DNA from: Pareuzebyella sediminis
GTDB lineage: Bacteria; Bacteroidota; Bacteroidia; Flavobacteriales; Flavobacteriaceae
Assembly (NCBI RefSeq): GCF_008367235.1
Contig: NZ_VTZS01000005.1
Location: 186,001-250,000 of the forward strand
Length of the DNA stretch: 64,000 bases
Direction of reading: 5' to 3'
Positions 63,706 to 64,000 of the stretch are shown here, in pieces. The notes under the pieces are model-generated. The model searched no databases. It had not been told where the DNA came from and worked only from the letters and a program-made list of their open reading frames with translations. The number at the start of each line of letters is the position of its first letter. The first letter of the stretch is position 1. The position numbers and the translations under genes were made by a program.

Positions 63706-64000
63706 TTTCTTTAAAGTTTAGATTAGCACTAAATGATTGTCAAACTAAGAGGTACTTCGTTTGTTTACAAGGTATTAAAAAAAAATTATCATTTGTTGAT
63801 TTATCAATGATTAATATGAACCTTCAATCTCGTTGTTTTGGTGTTATCTTAAAGCTTTTAAAGAAATTCGATTAGTTAGAAAAGAACGAACAGTAGGTTC
63901 TCCACCAGTATTGATTTCCTAAAGAAAATGTGCTAGTGCATTTTTTTCTTTGAAAACAGGAAAGGTGAAAGTCGATTGTCGACCTATTCCAACTCCAAAT
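63706..64000. other. Right-end intergenic stretch
   Basis: 295 AT-rich bases to the window edge with no frame I can support. It should contain the promoter of the DinB-like gene on the minus strand, but no exact TAnnTTTG was located. Confidence 0.3.

Noticed and set aside
1-64000. CRISPR arrays, rRNA genes, prophage genes, toxin-antitoxin pairs
   Set aside because: None found by eye; no regularly spaced short repeats, no 16S or 23S motifs, no capsid or terminase genes.

Overview
The window is chromosomal DNA of a marine-type member of the family Flavobacteriaceae (phylum Bacteroidota). The evidence is the gene families and the expression signals: a Bacteroidota-type dcw cluster with a long-tailed FtsZ, a short primary sigma factor without region 1.1, PorT of the gliding/type IX secretion machinery, an AccD without a zinc ribbon, and several promoters with the Bacteroidota -7 box TAnnTTTG. 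A genus near Maribacter, Zobellia or Arenibacter is my guess, not a demonstrated result.

Layout. 1-10.6 kb is housekeeping: the end of mraY, then murD, ftsW, murG, murC, ftsQ, ftsA and ftsZ in one tight operon, followed by a yqeY-like gene and a tRNA-Arg. 10.7-22.9 kb is an AT-rich accessory region. It holds a 111-bp tandem repeat, single metabolic and regulatory genes, a decayed IS110 element, the cytochrome bd genes cydAB, at least three broken genes, and several attC-like imperfect inverted repeats between genes. 22.9-28.8 kb is a LysR regulator facing an operon of three small unknown genes plus dabB and dabA, an energy-coupled inorganic-carbon uptake system. 28.8-34.1 kb holds a soluble histidine kinase, a sigma-54 response regulator and small sensory or unknown proteins. 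34.2-36.9 kb has an SMP-30-like lipoprotein, a YpdA-type disulfide reductase and rpe. 37.1-41.2 kb is a three-gene set: a DUF1704 'QEGLA' metallopeptidase, a glutathione-synthetase-like ATP-grasp ligase and an aspartoacylase-like hydrolase. 41.3-64 kb is mostly core: a GNAT enzyme, a heme-binding dehydrogenase-like lipoprotein, trmL, a VF530 protein, the primary sigma factor, pnp, rpsO, accD, fba, a TamA/BamA-like barrel, an rRNA methyltransferase, porT, ubiE, trkA-trkH, an aminotransferase, a desaturase, rsmG and a DinB-like protein.

How the genes work together. The dcw block makes lipid I and lipid II precursors and the Z-ring in one transcription unit. UbiE (menaquinone) and CydAB (quinol oxidase) belong to one respiratory chain. 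DabA and DabB form a proton-driven hydrating CO2 pump that supplies bicarbonate to carboxylases such as acetyl-CoA carboxylase, whose AccD subunit is also here. The ligase, peptidase and acylase set looks like a system that makes, trims or recycles an amino-acid or peptide conjugate; its substrate is unknown.

Limits. All calls are from reading motifs and context; no database search was run. Starts were chosen by family length, neighbouring stops and promoter positions. GC statements are by eye.
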